Part shown: one piece after another, positions 17,273 through 25,057 of the stretch
How the letters are laid out: every line of letters begins with the position of its first letter
Position numbering within the stretch: the first letter of the stretch is position 1
From: Methylobacterium sp. 2A
Lineage (GTDB): Bacteria > Pseudomonadota > Alphaproteobacteria > Rhizobiales > Beijerinckiaceae
Reading direction: 5' to 3'
Length of the DNA: 64,000 nt
Assembly: GCF_009806555.1 (NCBI RefSeq)
Contig: NZ_VUOK01000034.1
Span: 1-64,000, forward strand
The notes under the pieces: model-generated
Told to the model about the DNA's origin: nothing
The model's input: only the letters and a program-made list of their open reading frames with translations
The model's database searches: none
Translations under genes and position numbers: made by a program

Positions 17273-19951
17273 TCAGGACAGGGCCTCTTGAAGAAGCTCC
17301 GCCTCGGCCTCGGCCAGGATCTCGTCGGCCCCCTCGCCGTAGACCCGCTCGCGCCCGATCTCGAGCATCACGGATACGGAGAGCGGCGAGACCCGGTCGA
17401 GAGACCTGTGGATGATTCGCCCCTGGATGCGCTCTAGCATCATGCCGAGGCGCCTCACGTCGAGGAGTCCGGTTGCCGCATCCTGCCGCGCGGCCCGCAG
17501 CAGGAGGTGGTCGGGCTGGTGCTTGCGCAGCACGTCGTAGATCAGGTCGGTCGAGATCGTGACTTGCCGGCCGGATTTTTTCTGGCCGGGGTGATGGCGC
17601 TCGATCAGCCCGGCGATCACCGCGCATTGGCGGAACGTGCGCTTCATCATGGCCGATTCATCGAGCCACGCCTCCAGGTCGTCGCCCAGCATGTCGACCG
17701 CGAAGAGATCGGCGATGAAGTCCGGGTCGAGGGCGGCGCGCTCGGCGACGTCGCGGATCGTCCAGATCGCGATGCCGTAATCGTTCGCCGCGAAGCCGAG
17801 CGGCCGCAGGCCGGCCCGCTCCAGCCTTCGGGTCAGCAGCATGCCGAGCGTCTGGTGGGCGAGGCGGCCCTCGAAGGGGAAAGCCGTCAGGTAGTGGCGC
17901 TTGCCCCGCGGAAACGTCTCGACCAGGAGGTCGCGCTCGCCCGGCAGGACCGAGCGGCGGCGCTGCTGGACGAGGTATTCACCGATCTGCTTCGGCAGCC
18001 GGTCCCATTCGAACGGATCGGCGATCAATGCCCGGACCCGGGCCGCCAGGAAGGTCGAGAGCGGAAATTTCGAGCCCGCATAGGACGGGATCGCCGGATC
18101 CGTACCGGGCGGCGCGCGGGTGACGAGGCATTCATCCTCGGCGAGCCCTTCGAAGCGCAGGGTCTCGCCGGCGAACAGGAAGGTGTCGCCCACCGTCAGA
18201 GTCTCGGCAAACTCGTCCTCGATCTCGCCGAGCACGCGCCCGGTCTTCGGCAGGACGGTGCCGGGCTTGCCCCGCAGGGTGCGGCCGAGGCGCACCCGCA
18301 CGCGGGCCGCCTCCACGATCGTGCCGACATTCATCCGGTAGGCCTGGGCGGTGCGGGCATCACGCACCCGCCAGAGCCCGTCCGGTCCGCGCAGGATCTT
18401 GGCGAAGCGCTCGTAGGCGCGCAGCGCGTAGCCGCCGGTGGCGACGTAATCCACCACCTGCTCGAACGATTCCCAGGTCAGCCAGGCATAGGGCGCCGCC
18501 GAGACGATCTCGTCGTAGAGGTCTGCCGGATCAAAGGCGTCCGCGCAGGCCATGCCGAGCACGTGCTGGGCGAGCACGTCGAGGGCGCCCTGGCGGGCAT
18601 CGGGCGTGTCCTGCGCCGCTTCCTCCACCGCGTCGAGGGCCGCTTGGCATTCCAGCATCTCGAACCGGTTGCCCGGGACGAGATAGGCCTTCGAGGGCTC
18701 GTCCATGCGGTGGTTGGCCCGGCCGATCCGCTGCATGATCCGGCTCGCCCCCTTCGGCGCGCCGACATTGACCACGAGATCGACATCGCCCCAGTCGATG
18801 CCGAGATCGAGGGTGGCGGTGCAGACGATCGCCCGCAATTGCCCCGCCGCCATGGCGGCCTCGACCCGACGGCGCTGCTGCGCGTCGAGCGAGCCGTGAT
18901 GGATCGCGATCGGCAGGGCGTCCTCGTTGAGCCGCCACAGCTCCTGGAAGGTGTACTCGGCCTGGAGGCGGGTGTTCACGAAGACCAGCGTGGTGCGGTG
19001 CTCCTTGATGAGCTCGTAGATCGCCGGCATCGAGTGCCACGCGGTGTGACCGGAGATCGGCAGCGTCCGGCCGAGGTCGAGCATGCGCAGATCCGCCTTC
19101 GCGCCGCCGGCGACGGTGACGAAATCGGCCATGAGGGGCACCGCATTCCCTCCCCCCTCTGCGGGGGAGGGTGGGCCGGCCGTCAGGCCGGGTCGGGAGA
19201 GGGGAGCGACGGCTCCGGATTTGGCAAGACCTTCATGAAGGTCAGCGCCTCGTTCTGCACCGTCGCTCCCCTCTCCCGACCCCCTTCGGGGGCCACCCTC
19301 CCCCGCAGAGGGGGGAGGGGGAAGCCGGCCCTGCGGCACCAGATATTTCCGCAGCTCATCCGGCTCGCGCACCGTCGCCGAAAGCCCGATCGCCGCGAGT
19401 CCCGGGCTCAGCCGGTGCAGCCGCGCCAGCGCCAGCGACAGCAGATCGCCGCGCTTCGACGTCACGAGCGCGTGCAATTCGTCCAGCACCACGCAGCGCA
19501 AGCCGGAAAAGAATTCGGCCGCCTCGCGGTGGGCGATCAGCAGCGCCAGTTGCTCGGGCGTGGTCAGCAGGATGTCGGGCGGGCGGCTGATCTGGCGGGT
19601 GCGCTTGTGGGCCGGCGTGTCGCCCGTGCGGGTCTCGACGCGGATCGGCAGCGCCATCTCGGCGATCGGCGCATCGAGGTTGCGGGCGATGTCGACCGCC
19701 AGCGCCTTCAGCGGCGAGACGTAGAGCGTATGCAGCCCGGCCGCCTTCTGCGGCCCGCGCTGGCTAAGGGCGACGAGGCTCGGCAGGAACCCGGCGAGCG
19801 TCTTGCCGGCCCCGGTCGGCGCCACCAGCAGGGCCGAGCGGCCGGCTCCGGCGATCCGCAGCAGATCGAGCTGGTGCGGCCGGGGCGCCCAGCCGCGCGC
19901 GGAAAACCACGCCCGGAAGCGTTCCGGCAGGATCTCCGCCGGGTCGCTCAG
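17273..19951 (-). CDS. Ligase-associated DEXH helicase (Lhr-like), carrying an in-frame palindromic insert
   Basis: Superfamily 2 DNA helicase of about 892 aa. Motif I is LLVAPTGAGKTLAGFLPS near residues 41-58; motif II is VVLDELHAL; motif III is GLSATV; motif VI is QRIGRANHR. A C-terminal Lhr-type winged-helix/DUF4145-like region follows. Residues about 211-268 (LPPPPSAGEGG...PSPAEGGGNA) are encoded by a palindromic repeat and are foreign to the family, which normally runs directly from YLVPQ into ADFVTVAGGA. The frame stays open. No ATG/GTG/TTG start fits: the first usable codon is CTG at 19951-19949 (CTGAGC), overlapping the TGA of the hydrolase gene. Translational coupling may explain this. 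Confidence 0.88.
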   Translation of the reverse strand: MSDPAEILPERFRAWFSARGWAPRPHQLDLLRIAGAGRSALLVAPTGAGKTLAGFLPSLVALSQRGPQKAAGLHTLYVSPLKALAVDIARNLDAPIAEMALPIRVETRTGDTPAHKRTRQISRPPDILLTTPEQLALLIAHREAAEFFSGLRCVVLDELHALVTSKRGDLLSLALARLHRLSPGLAAIGLSATVREPDELRKYLVPQGRLPPPPSAGEGGPRRGSGEGSDGAERGADLHEGLAKSGAVAPLSRPGLTAGPPSPAEGGGNAVPLMADFVTVAGGAKADLRMLDLGRTLPISGHTAWHSMPAIYELIKEHRTTLVFVNTRLQAEYTFQELWRLNEDALPIAIHHGSLDAQQRRRVEAAMAAGQLRAIVCTATLDLGIDWGDVDLVVNVGAPKGASRIMQRIGRANHRMDEPSKAYLVPGNRFEMLECQAALDAVEEAAQDTPDARQGALDVLAQHVLGMACADAFDPADLYDEIVSAAPYAWLTWESFEQVVDYVATGGYALRAYERFAKILRGPDGLWRVRDARTAQAYRMNVGTIVEAARVRVRLGRTLRGKPGTVLPKTGRVLGEIEDEFAETLTVGDTFLFAGETLRFEGLAEDECLVTRAPPGTDPAIPSYAGSKFPLSTFLAARVRALIADPFEWDRLPKQIGEYLVQQRRRSVLPGERDLLVETFPRGKRHYLTAFPFEGRLAHQTLGMLLTRRLERAGLRPLGFAANDYGIAIWTIRDVAERAALDPDFIADLFAVDMLGDDLEAWLDESAMMKRTFRQCAVIAGLIERHHPGQKKSGRQVTISTDLIYDVLRKHQPDHLLLRAARQDAATGLLDVRRLGMMLERIQGRIIHRSLDRVSPLSVSVMLEIGRERVYGEGADEILAEAEAELLQEALS
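19148..19319. repeat. Nested palindromic element inside the helicase gene (type 2)
   Basis: Outer arms 19148-19174 and 19293-19319 are a perfect 27-bp inverted repeat. Inner arms 19192-19212 and 19260-19280 are a perfect 21-bp inverted repeat. The centre holds the 14-bp palindrome ACCTTCATGAAGGT at 19229-19242. The whole unit lies within the helicase reading frame, and no stop is created on the coding strand. The central half (about 19226-19280) matches 41158-41210 in an intergenic element at roughly 85% identity by eye. The element thus behaves like a mobile palindrome tolerated inside a protein. Confidence 0.93.
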
Positions 19952-20934
19952 GCGAGGGCCATCAGGAAGCGGTCGATCAGCTCGAGCGCCCGCTCGCTCA
20001 TCGGGCTCGGGTAGCGGGCGAAGACGTGGCAGCCGCCGGGATAGATCGCGGTGTGGCCGCCATTGCCCGCCGCTGCCCAGCGCGCCGACATGTAGAGCGT
20101 GTCGTCCAGCAACGGATCCATGGTGCCGATCGTGAACAGGGCGGGCGGGAGACCCTTCAGCTCCGCGTAGATCGGCGACACGTCCGGCCTGCGGCGGTCG
20201 ATCCCCTCGCGGACATAGCCGTTCGCGAAATTGGTCAGGTCGCGGGTGTTCACCACCAAGCGCTCCTCGCCCCAGTTGCGCACCGAGGGGGTGAGGCCCA
20301 GGTCGAAGAACCCGGCATTGAGGTTCGCGCCCCGGAACGCCCGCGGCAGGTTGTGCTTGTCCCGCAGGCGCAGCAGCACCATCACGGCGAGGTGGGCGCC
20401 GACCGATTCCCCGCCGATGGTCAGGGCATGGATGCCGAACTCGGCCCGGCCGGGCCCGGCCAGCCACAGGGCCGCCGCCTCGCAATCGAGCAGGGCGGCC
20501 GGATAGGGGTGCTCCGGGGCCAGCCGATACTCCACCGACAGGGCGACGAAGCCGCAGGCATCGGCGATCCGCTCCAGCCAGGGATCCTGCTCGTCCGCCG
20601 CGCCCCAGACCCAGCCGCCCCGGTGGATGTGCAGATAGGCGCCGCGCAGCTTCGTTCCGGGCTTCGGCTTGACCACGCGAAGCTTGAGCGGGCCGCCGGG
20701 ACCGTCGATCGTCAGCCACTCGGCCCGGGCGCTGTGCGGCATCGCGGGTGCGGCCTTCGTCCCCGCGCGACGGCGCTCGCGGACCTCCTGGACCGACAGC
20801 GACCAGGGATCGGGCAGAGCCGCGTGCGCGGCCACGATCTCGGCGTTCAGCCGGGTGGTCTCGGGATCGATCGTCGCCGGGTCGAACAGGGCGTGGTCGA
20901 TCATCGTGCGTTGAGTCCCGTCGGCACTTCGCAT
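19948..20934 (-). CDS. Alpha/beta hydrolase of the hormone-sensitive lipase type
   Basis: 328-aa esterase-like enzyme. The oxyanion-hole segment is LHIHRGGWVWG (canonical HGGG reads HRGG here). The nucleophile elbow is IGGESVGAH with Ser177. The acid is probably in GTMDPLLDD and the catalytic His in GGCHVFARYP. The VEYRLAPEHPYPAAL block is diagnostic of the HSL/BD-FAE family. Substrate unknown. It precedes the helicase in a tight minus-strand unit with overlapping ends, though a functional link to repair is not evident. A second start at 20904 (Met11) is possible since the first ATG has GAGGG directly abutting it. Confidence 0.85.
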   Translation of the reverse strand: MRSADGTQRTMIDHALFDPATIDPETTRLNAEIVAAHAALPDPWSLSVQEVRERRRAGTKAAPAMPHSARAEWLTIDGPGGPLKLRVVKPKPGTKLRGAYLHIHRGGWVWGAADEQDPWLERIADACGFVALSVEYRLAPEHPYPAALLDCEAAALWLAGPGRAEFGIHALTIGGESVGAHLAVMVLLRLRDKHNLPRAFRGANLNAGFFDLGLTPSVRNWGEERLVVNTRDLTNFANGYVREGIDRRRPDVSPIYAELKGLPPALFTIGTMDPLLDDTLYMSARWAAAGNGGHTAIYPGGCHVFARYPSPMSERALELIDRFLMALA

Positions 20935-21180
20935 CCCTCAGGCAACGTTCGGCCCCGGGATACCCCCCTTTGGCCTGCGCGGCGAGCCGGGCGTGGCCCG
21001 GCAGCGCCTCCCGCTCCGCCCGACATCTTGGCGAGAACATCGCCGCTTGCCATCTCGGGGGCGCGGGAGAAACCAGCCAACGCTCGACCGCCCCACGGGT
21101 TTCGCTGGGGTGTGATGTGCCGGCCACGGTTCCGCCCGCTTCATCGCCGATCGAACGGCGTGCGGTTTCACGAGGACACG

Positions 21181-21534
21181 ATGCTCGTCGATCATCAGCG
21201 GCACCGGCGGGACGACACACAGCATGCGGTGCCGCCGGGCGCCTACGGGCCGGATTCCTACCGCCCAAGGGACTCGGCACTCCGGCGCTTCCTCGGCGGC
21301 TCGCCGGCCGGCGTGTTCCTGCGCCTCCTGTTCCTGTCGATCCTGGTCGGCGCCTTCATGTCGATGCTCGGCCTGACGCCGGGGCGCCTGTTCTGGCACC
21401 TCTACGATTCGGCGCGGGCGCTGCTGGAGGTCGGCCTCGCCTCGCTGCACGATTTCGGCGGCTGGATCGTGGCCGGGGCGATCGTGGTCGTGCCGCTCTG
21501 GTTCATCGCCCGCCTCTTCGCCGTCTCGCGCTGA
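21181..21534 (+). CDS. Small membrane protein, DUF6460-like
   Basis: 117-aa protein. A charged N-terminus of about 35 residues leads into RRFLGGSPAGVFLRLLFLSI with a first membrane helix (LLFLSILVGAFMSMLGL), a central amphipathic helix (LYDSARALLEVGLASLHDFG), and a second helix (WIVAGAIVVVPLWFIARL). The FLGGSP start of the first helix and the VVVPxWxIxRL ending resemble the short alphaproteobacterial family DUF6460, function unknown. GAGGA sits 4 bases before the ATG. Confidence 0.75.
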   Translation: MLVDHQRHRRDDTQHAVPPGAYGPDSYRPRDSALRRFLGGSPAGVFLRLLFLSILVGAFMSMLGLTPGRLFWHLYDSARALLEVGLASLHDFGGWIVAGAIVVVPLWFIARLFAVSR

Positions 21535-21598
21535 CCGGCGGCCCGCAAGGATCGACGATACGGGTTCACGAATCGTTCGCGGCGGCTAAGGTCGCGGC

Positions 21599-22963
21599 AT
21601 GACGCCCGTGACCACACGCCTGGACCGCCCGACGCATCGCCGCGTGTTGGCCCTCGCCCTGCCGATGACGCTCGCCAACGTCACGACGCCGATGCTCGGC
21701 TTCGTGGGCGCGGCGGTGATCGGCCGGCTGGGCGACGCGGCCCTGCTCGGCGCCGTCGCGCTCGGGGCGGTGATCTTCGACGCGATCTTCTGGTCCTTCG
21801 GCACCCTGCGCATGGCGACCGCCGGTCTCACCGCGCAGGCGGTCGGCGCCCGCGACGACCGGGAGGTCGACCGGATCCTGGCGCGGACCCTGGCGGCGGG
21901 CGCCCTGATCGGTGTCCTCCTCGTCGCCCTGCAGGAGCCGGTCGGCCAGATCGCCTTCGGGATCAGCGGGGCGAGCGACGCCGTGCGCGCCGGGCTCACG
22001 ACCTATTTCCACATCCGCATCCTGTCCTCGCCCTTCGTGCTGGCGAATTACGGGGTGCTCGGCTCCGTCCTGGGCCGCGGCCGGACCGATCTCGGCCTGC
22101 TGCTCCAGGTGGCGATCAACCTGATCCATATCGGGCTCACCCTCGCCCTGGTCCTGGGATTCGGCTTGGCGTTGGCCGGGGCGGCGCTGGCGACCGTCTG
22201 CGCGGAGGCTTTGGGGCTCGGCCTCGGGCTGCTCGTCCTGGCGCGGCTGGGCTCAAGGCCCTTCCGGGTGAGCCTGCGCGACCTGCGTGACGCGGACGCC
22301 CTGCGCCGGACGCTGAGCGTCAATGTCGACGTGATCCTGCGGACGCTGGCGCTGATCACCGCGATCGTCCTGTTCTCGGCGCTCGGCGCCCGGCAGGGTG
22401 ACGTGGTGCTGGCGGCCAATTCGGTGCTGTGGAATCTCTTCCTGATCGGCGGCTTCTTCCTCGACGGCTTCGCCACGGCGGCCGAGACCCTGTGCGGGCG
22501 CGCGGTGGGCGCCCGGGACGCGGACGCGTTCCGCACGGCCGCGTCCCTGAGCCTGCGCTGGTGCCTGGGCTTCGGGCTCGGGGTCAGCCTGCTGGCCTTC
22601 GCGGGCGGTCACGTGTTCATCGATTTCGTCACGACGAACGGGCCCGTACGCGAGGCTGCGCGGGCCTATCTTGTCCTGGCCGCGCTGGCGCCGCTCGCGG
22701 CCGCCGCGCCGTTCGCTTATGACGGGATCTATATCGGCGCGACCTGGACGCGGGCGATGCGCAACCTGATGCTCTGCGCGCTGGCGGTCTATGTCGCTGC
22801 GCTCGCGGGGGTGCAGGTTTTTGGTCTCGGCAATGCCGGTCTATGGCTCGCCTTCGTGGTGTTTCTGGGCGCAAGGGGCATCGGCCAAGCGATCGCGTAT
22901 CCGGCGCTCGCCCGCGCGACCTTCACGGCCGCTGCTCCACCGTCGCTTCGGACGGCGGCCTGA
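21599..22963 (+). CDS. MATE family efflux transporter (DinF-like)
   Basis: 454-aa inner-membrane protein with about 12 hydrophobic segments in two repeated halves. The N-terminal half begins HRRVLALALPMTLANVTTPM and VGAAVIGRLGDAALLGAVAL, both typical of MatE domains. The second half restarts near LSVNVDVILRTLALITAIVL. DinF-type members export drugs or metabolites in exchange for H+ or Na+. Substrate not predictable. Transcribed divergently from the hydrolase unit, 64 bases after the small membrane protein. Confidence 0.9.
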   Translation: MTPVTTRLDRPTHRRVLALALPMTLANVTTPMLGFVGAAVIGRLGDAALLGAVALGAVIFDAIFWSFGTLRMATAGLTAQAVGARDDREVDRILARTLAAGALIGVLLVALQEPVGQIAFGISGASDAVRAGLTTYFHIRILSSPFVLANYGVLGSVLGRGRTDLGLLLQVAINLIHIGLTLALVLGFGLALAGAALATVCAEALGLGLGLLVLARLGSRPFRVSLRDLRDADALRRTLSVNVDVILRTLALITAIVLFSALGARQGDVVLAANSVLWNLFLIGGFFLDGFATAAETLCGRAVGARDADAFRTAASLSLRWCLGFGLGVSLLAFAGGHVFIDFVTTNGPVREAARAYLVLAALAPLAAAAPFAYDGIYIGATWTRAMRNLMLCALAVYVAALAGVQVFGLGNAGLWLAFVVFLGARGIGQAIAYPALARATFTAAAPPSLRTAA

Positions 22964-23002
22964 CGCGCCGGTCGCGGCTCAGGCCGACCTCCTCGCCCCC
23001 TC

Positions 23003-23356
23003 TCAGTGCGGGTCCTTCCAGGTGGTGGCGACGGGGGCAGCCGCCTGCGCCGTCGCGGGACGGGCCGCTGGGGCGGCCTCCCGTGGCACTGTGGCCTCGG
23101 CCCGGCGCGGGAGGGGTCGGCGGGCGGCCGCGTATCCGAAGCGGCGCCCATGCCGCACGCGGCGGTGCCGCCGTTCCGTCGAGTTGCCGACGAAGCCGCC
23201 GACCACGGCCCCCGCCACCGCGCCGATCGGGCCGCCGACCAGCGCCCCCGCGACGGCGCCGGAGCCGACCCCGAGCGTCGTCCGGCTCTGCGCCTGCGCT
23301 GATCCGGACGCGGCGAGCGCGCCGACCAGGGCGAGGGCGACCAGAACTTTGCGCAT
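23003..23356 (-). CDS. Exported glycine-zipper protein
   Basis: 117 aa. A clear signal peptide (MRKVLVALALVGALAASGSA) ends at AQA-Q. It is followed by a glycine-zipper stretch at about residues 31-58 (GSGAVAGALVGGPIGAVAGA continuing GGFVG), then a basic, Ala/Pro-rich tail. Glycine zippers of this kind occur in small envelope proteins of Rhizobiales and may insert in or line a membrane. Function unknown. It converges with the MATE gene, ending 39 bases after that gene's stop. Confidence 0.8.
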   Translation of the reverse strand: MRKVLVALALVGALAASGSAQAQSRTTLGVGSGAVAGALVGGPIGAVAGAVVGGFVGNSTERRHRRVRHGRRFGYAAARRPLPRRAEATVPREAAPAARPATAQAAAPVATTWKDPH

Positions 23357-23571
23357 GTCGAAAACTCACAGTCCGAGACTTCAATTCGGTCTGCCTTTAA
23401 TCGCCGGAACATGACCAAACCGCGGCTCCCACGCACGAAGATTACGGTCGGTATCAAACCGCGCCGGAACTCACCGAACCGCACCTTTCGGGTGTGGCAT
23501 GCCTTGCCGCGTGCTTTAGGGTGCGCCGCAACGAGGAGGGGCCGCCCGGCGGCCGCACGAGGGAGAAGCCC

Positions 23572-24465
23572 ATGGCCCTGACGACCGACCTGCGCCTGCG
23601 CCGGAGCGTGCTCTACATGCCCGGCTCGAATCAGCGGGCGCTCGACAAGGCGAAGACGCTCCCGGTCGACAGCATCATCCTCGATCTGGAGGATGCGGTC
23701 GGTCCCGAGGAGAAGGAGATCGCCCGCGCGCAGGTCTGCGCCGCGGTCAAGGGCGGCGAATACGGCAGCCGGGAACTGGTGATCCGCGTGAACGCCCCGC
23801 AGACGCCCTGGGGCGAGGCGGATCTCCACGCCGCCATCGAGGCCAAGCCCGACGCGATCCTGATGCCCAAGGTGTCGTCGCCTGCCGTGCTGGAAAGCAT
23901 CGCCGACCGGCTCGAATCCCTCGACGCGCCGGAGGGCATCGCGATCTGGGCGATGATCGAGACACCGGCCTCGATCCTGAACATCCAGGACATCGCCCGG
24001 GCCAAGCGTGATCCGCGCAACCGCCTGACCTGTCTGGTGCTCGGCACCAACGACCTCGCCAAGGATACCTGGGCGAAGATCGTGCCGGGTCGCGTGCCGA
24101 TGCTGCCGTGGATGATGATGGCGCTGGCCGCAGCCCGGGCCGAGGGCCTCGCGATTCTCGACGGGGTCTACAACGACATCGCCGACACGGAAGGGTGCCG
24201 CGAGGAGTGCCGGCAGGCCCGCGACCTGGGCTTCGACGGCAAGACCCTGATCCACCCGACGCAGTTGGAGCCCGCCAACACCTCGTTCGCGCCGACCGAG
24301 GAGGAGGTGCGCCGGGCCAAGCTGGTGATCGAGGCGTTCGAGCGGCCGGAATATGCCAAGCGCGGCGCGATCAAGCTGGAGGGCCGGCTCTACGAGCGCC
24401 AGCATCTCGGGGTGAACCGCCGGGCGGTCACCTGGGCGGAGGCCATCAAGGCCAAGGGGTTCTGA
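23572..24465 (+). CDS. HpcH/HpaI-CitE family CoA-ester lyase
   Basis: 297-aa protein with the CitE/malyl-CoA lyase signatures: RRSVLYMPGSNQRALDKAKT, the Mg2+-binding SIILDLEDAVGPEEK, AIWAMIETPASILN and GKTLIHPTQLEPAN. Members cleave or hydrolyse malyl-, citramalyl- or citryl-CoA type esters. The serine-cycle malyl-CoA lyase MclA of Methylobacterium has a different N-terminus as I recall it, so this is likely a paralogue such as an (S)-citramalyl-CoA lyase or Mcl2-like thioesterase. GAGGGAGAAG precedes the ATG at 23572; an upstream start at 23494 lacks such a site. Confidence 0.87.
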   Translation: MALTTDLRLRRSVLYMPGSNQRALDKAKTLPVDSIILDLEDAVGPEEKEIARAQVCAAVKGGEYGSRELVIRVNAPQTPWGEADLHAAIEAKPDAILMPKVSSPAVLESIADRLESLDAPEGIAIWAMIETPASILNIQDIARAKRDPRNRLTCLVLGTNDLAKDTWAKIVPGRVPMLPWMMMALAAARAEGLAILDGVYNDIADTEGCREECRQARDLGFDGKTLIHPTQLEPANTSFAPTEEEVRRAKLVIEAFERPEYAKRGAIKLEGRLYERQHLGVNRRAVTWAEAIKAKGF

Positions 24466-24559
24466 GGCGAGGGGCGATTGCAGAGGGCGGGCGCCTCTCC
24501 GGCCCCACGATGCCGCGGGCTGCACGATTTGAGGGTTCGGCCGGCAGGCCTGGCGGCAC

Positions 24560-24772
24560 GAAAGGGCGCGTTTCCCCTCTCTCGCGCGGGCTTGTGGATT
24601 CACATATCGGGTTTGGAACCGCCGCGCGGTCGCCAAGTGAGGCGGCCCGGATGGCTCTTGCGCCCTCCCTTCCTCCTCTGCGGGGGAGGGAGGGGCGCAG
24701 AACCGCTCTCGCCTCTCCGAGGGCGAGGTGCGCATCCGTTAGCACGCGAAGGGAGAGGGCGAGTCGAGCGGG
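24560..24772. repeat. Intergenic G/C-rich palindromic repeat, type 3
   Basis: The 322 bases between the CoA lyase and fdh4B have no gene. They hold pyrimidine-rich CCCCTCTCTCGCGCG near 24575 and, inverted, ACGCGAAGGGAGAGGG near 24747-24762. An inner pair CCCTCCC (24663-24669) / GGGAGGG (24683-24696 region) surrounds CTGCGGGGG. The composition resembles the outer arm of the type 2 element (CCTCTGCGGGGGAGGG) but the centre is unrelated. Confidence 0.6.
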
Positions 24773-24787
24773 CTGGAAGCCAATTCC

Positions 24788-25057
24788 TCACGAACCGATC
24801 GCCGCAAACCGCGTCCGCTGCGTCCGCGCGTCCCGGGCCGTGACGGCGATGTGGCCCAGTTCCTCAAGCCCCGCCAATGCCCGCAACACGAGCGCGTGCT
24901 CCACCCCGAAGGTTCGCGCAAAGGCGCGGCTGTCACCCGGCAAGCCGACCTCCAACGATGCCAGAAGGCCCGCCTCCAGGGGCGGCAGTTCCGGATGGAC
25001 GGCCGCGACCCGGTCGAGGGCCGCGACGAAGGCCGCCTCCTCGGGCGCCTCGCTCAC
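24788..25057 (-). CDS. fdh4B: Small protein partnered with formate dehydrogenase (Fdh4B-like)
   Basis: 89-aa soluble protein, helical and winged-helix-like (LEAGLLASLEVGLPGDSRAF, VLRALAGLEELGHIAVT). Its GTG start overlaps the TGA of the upstream oxidoreductase gene (GTGA), so the two are translationally coupled. In M. extorquens the Fdh4 formate dehydrogenase has a small second subunit encoded directly after the catalytic gene, which fits the position and size. The assignment rests on context more than on motifs. Confidence 0.7.
   Translation of the reverse strand: MSEAPEEAAFVAALDRVAAVHPELPPLEAGLLASLEVGLPGDSRAFARTFGVEHALVLRALAGLEELGHIAVTARDARTQRTRFAAIGS

Noticed and set aside
20026..21180. 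N-terminal extension of the small DUF6460-like gene
   Set aside because: Antisense to the hydrolase; only the part from 21181 has a membrane-protein pattern and a ribosome binding site.
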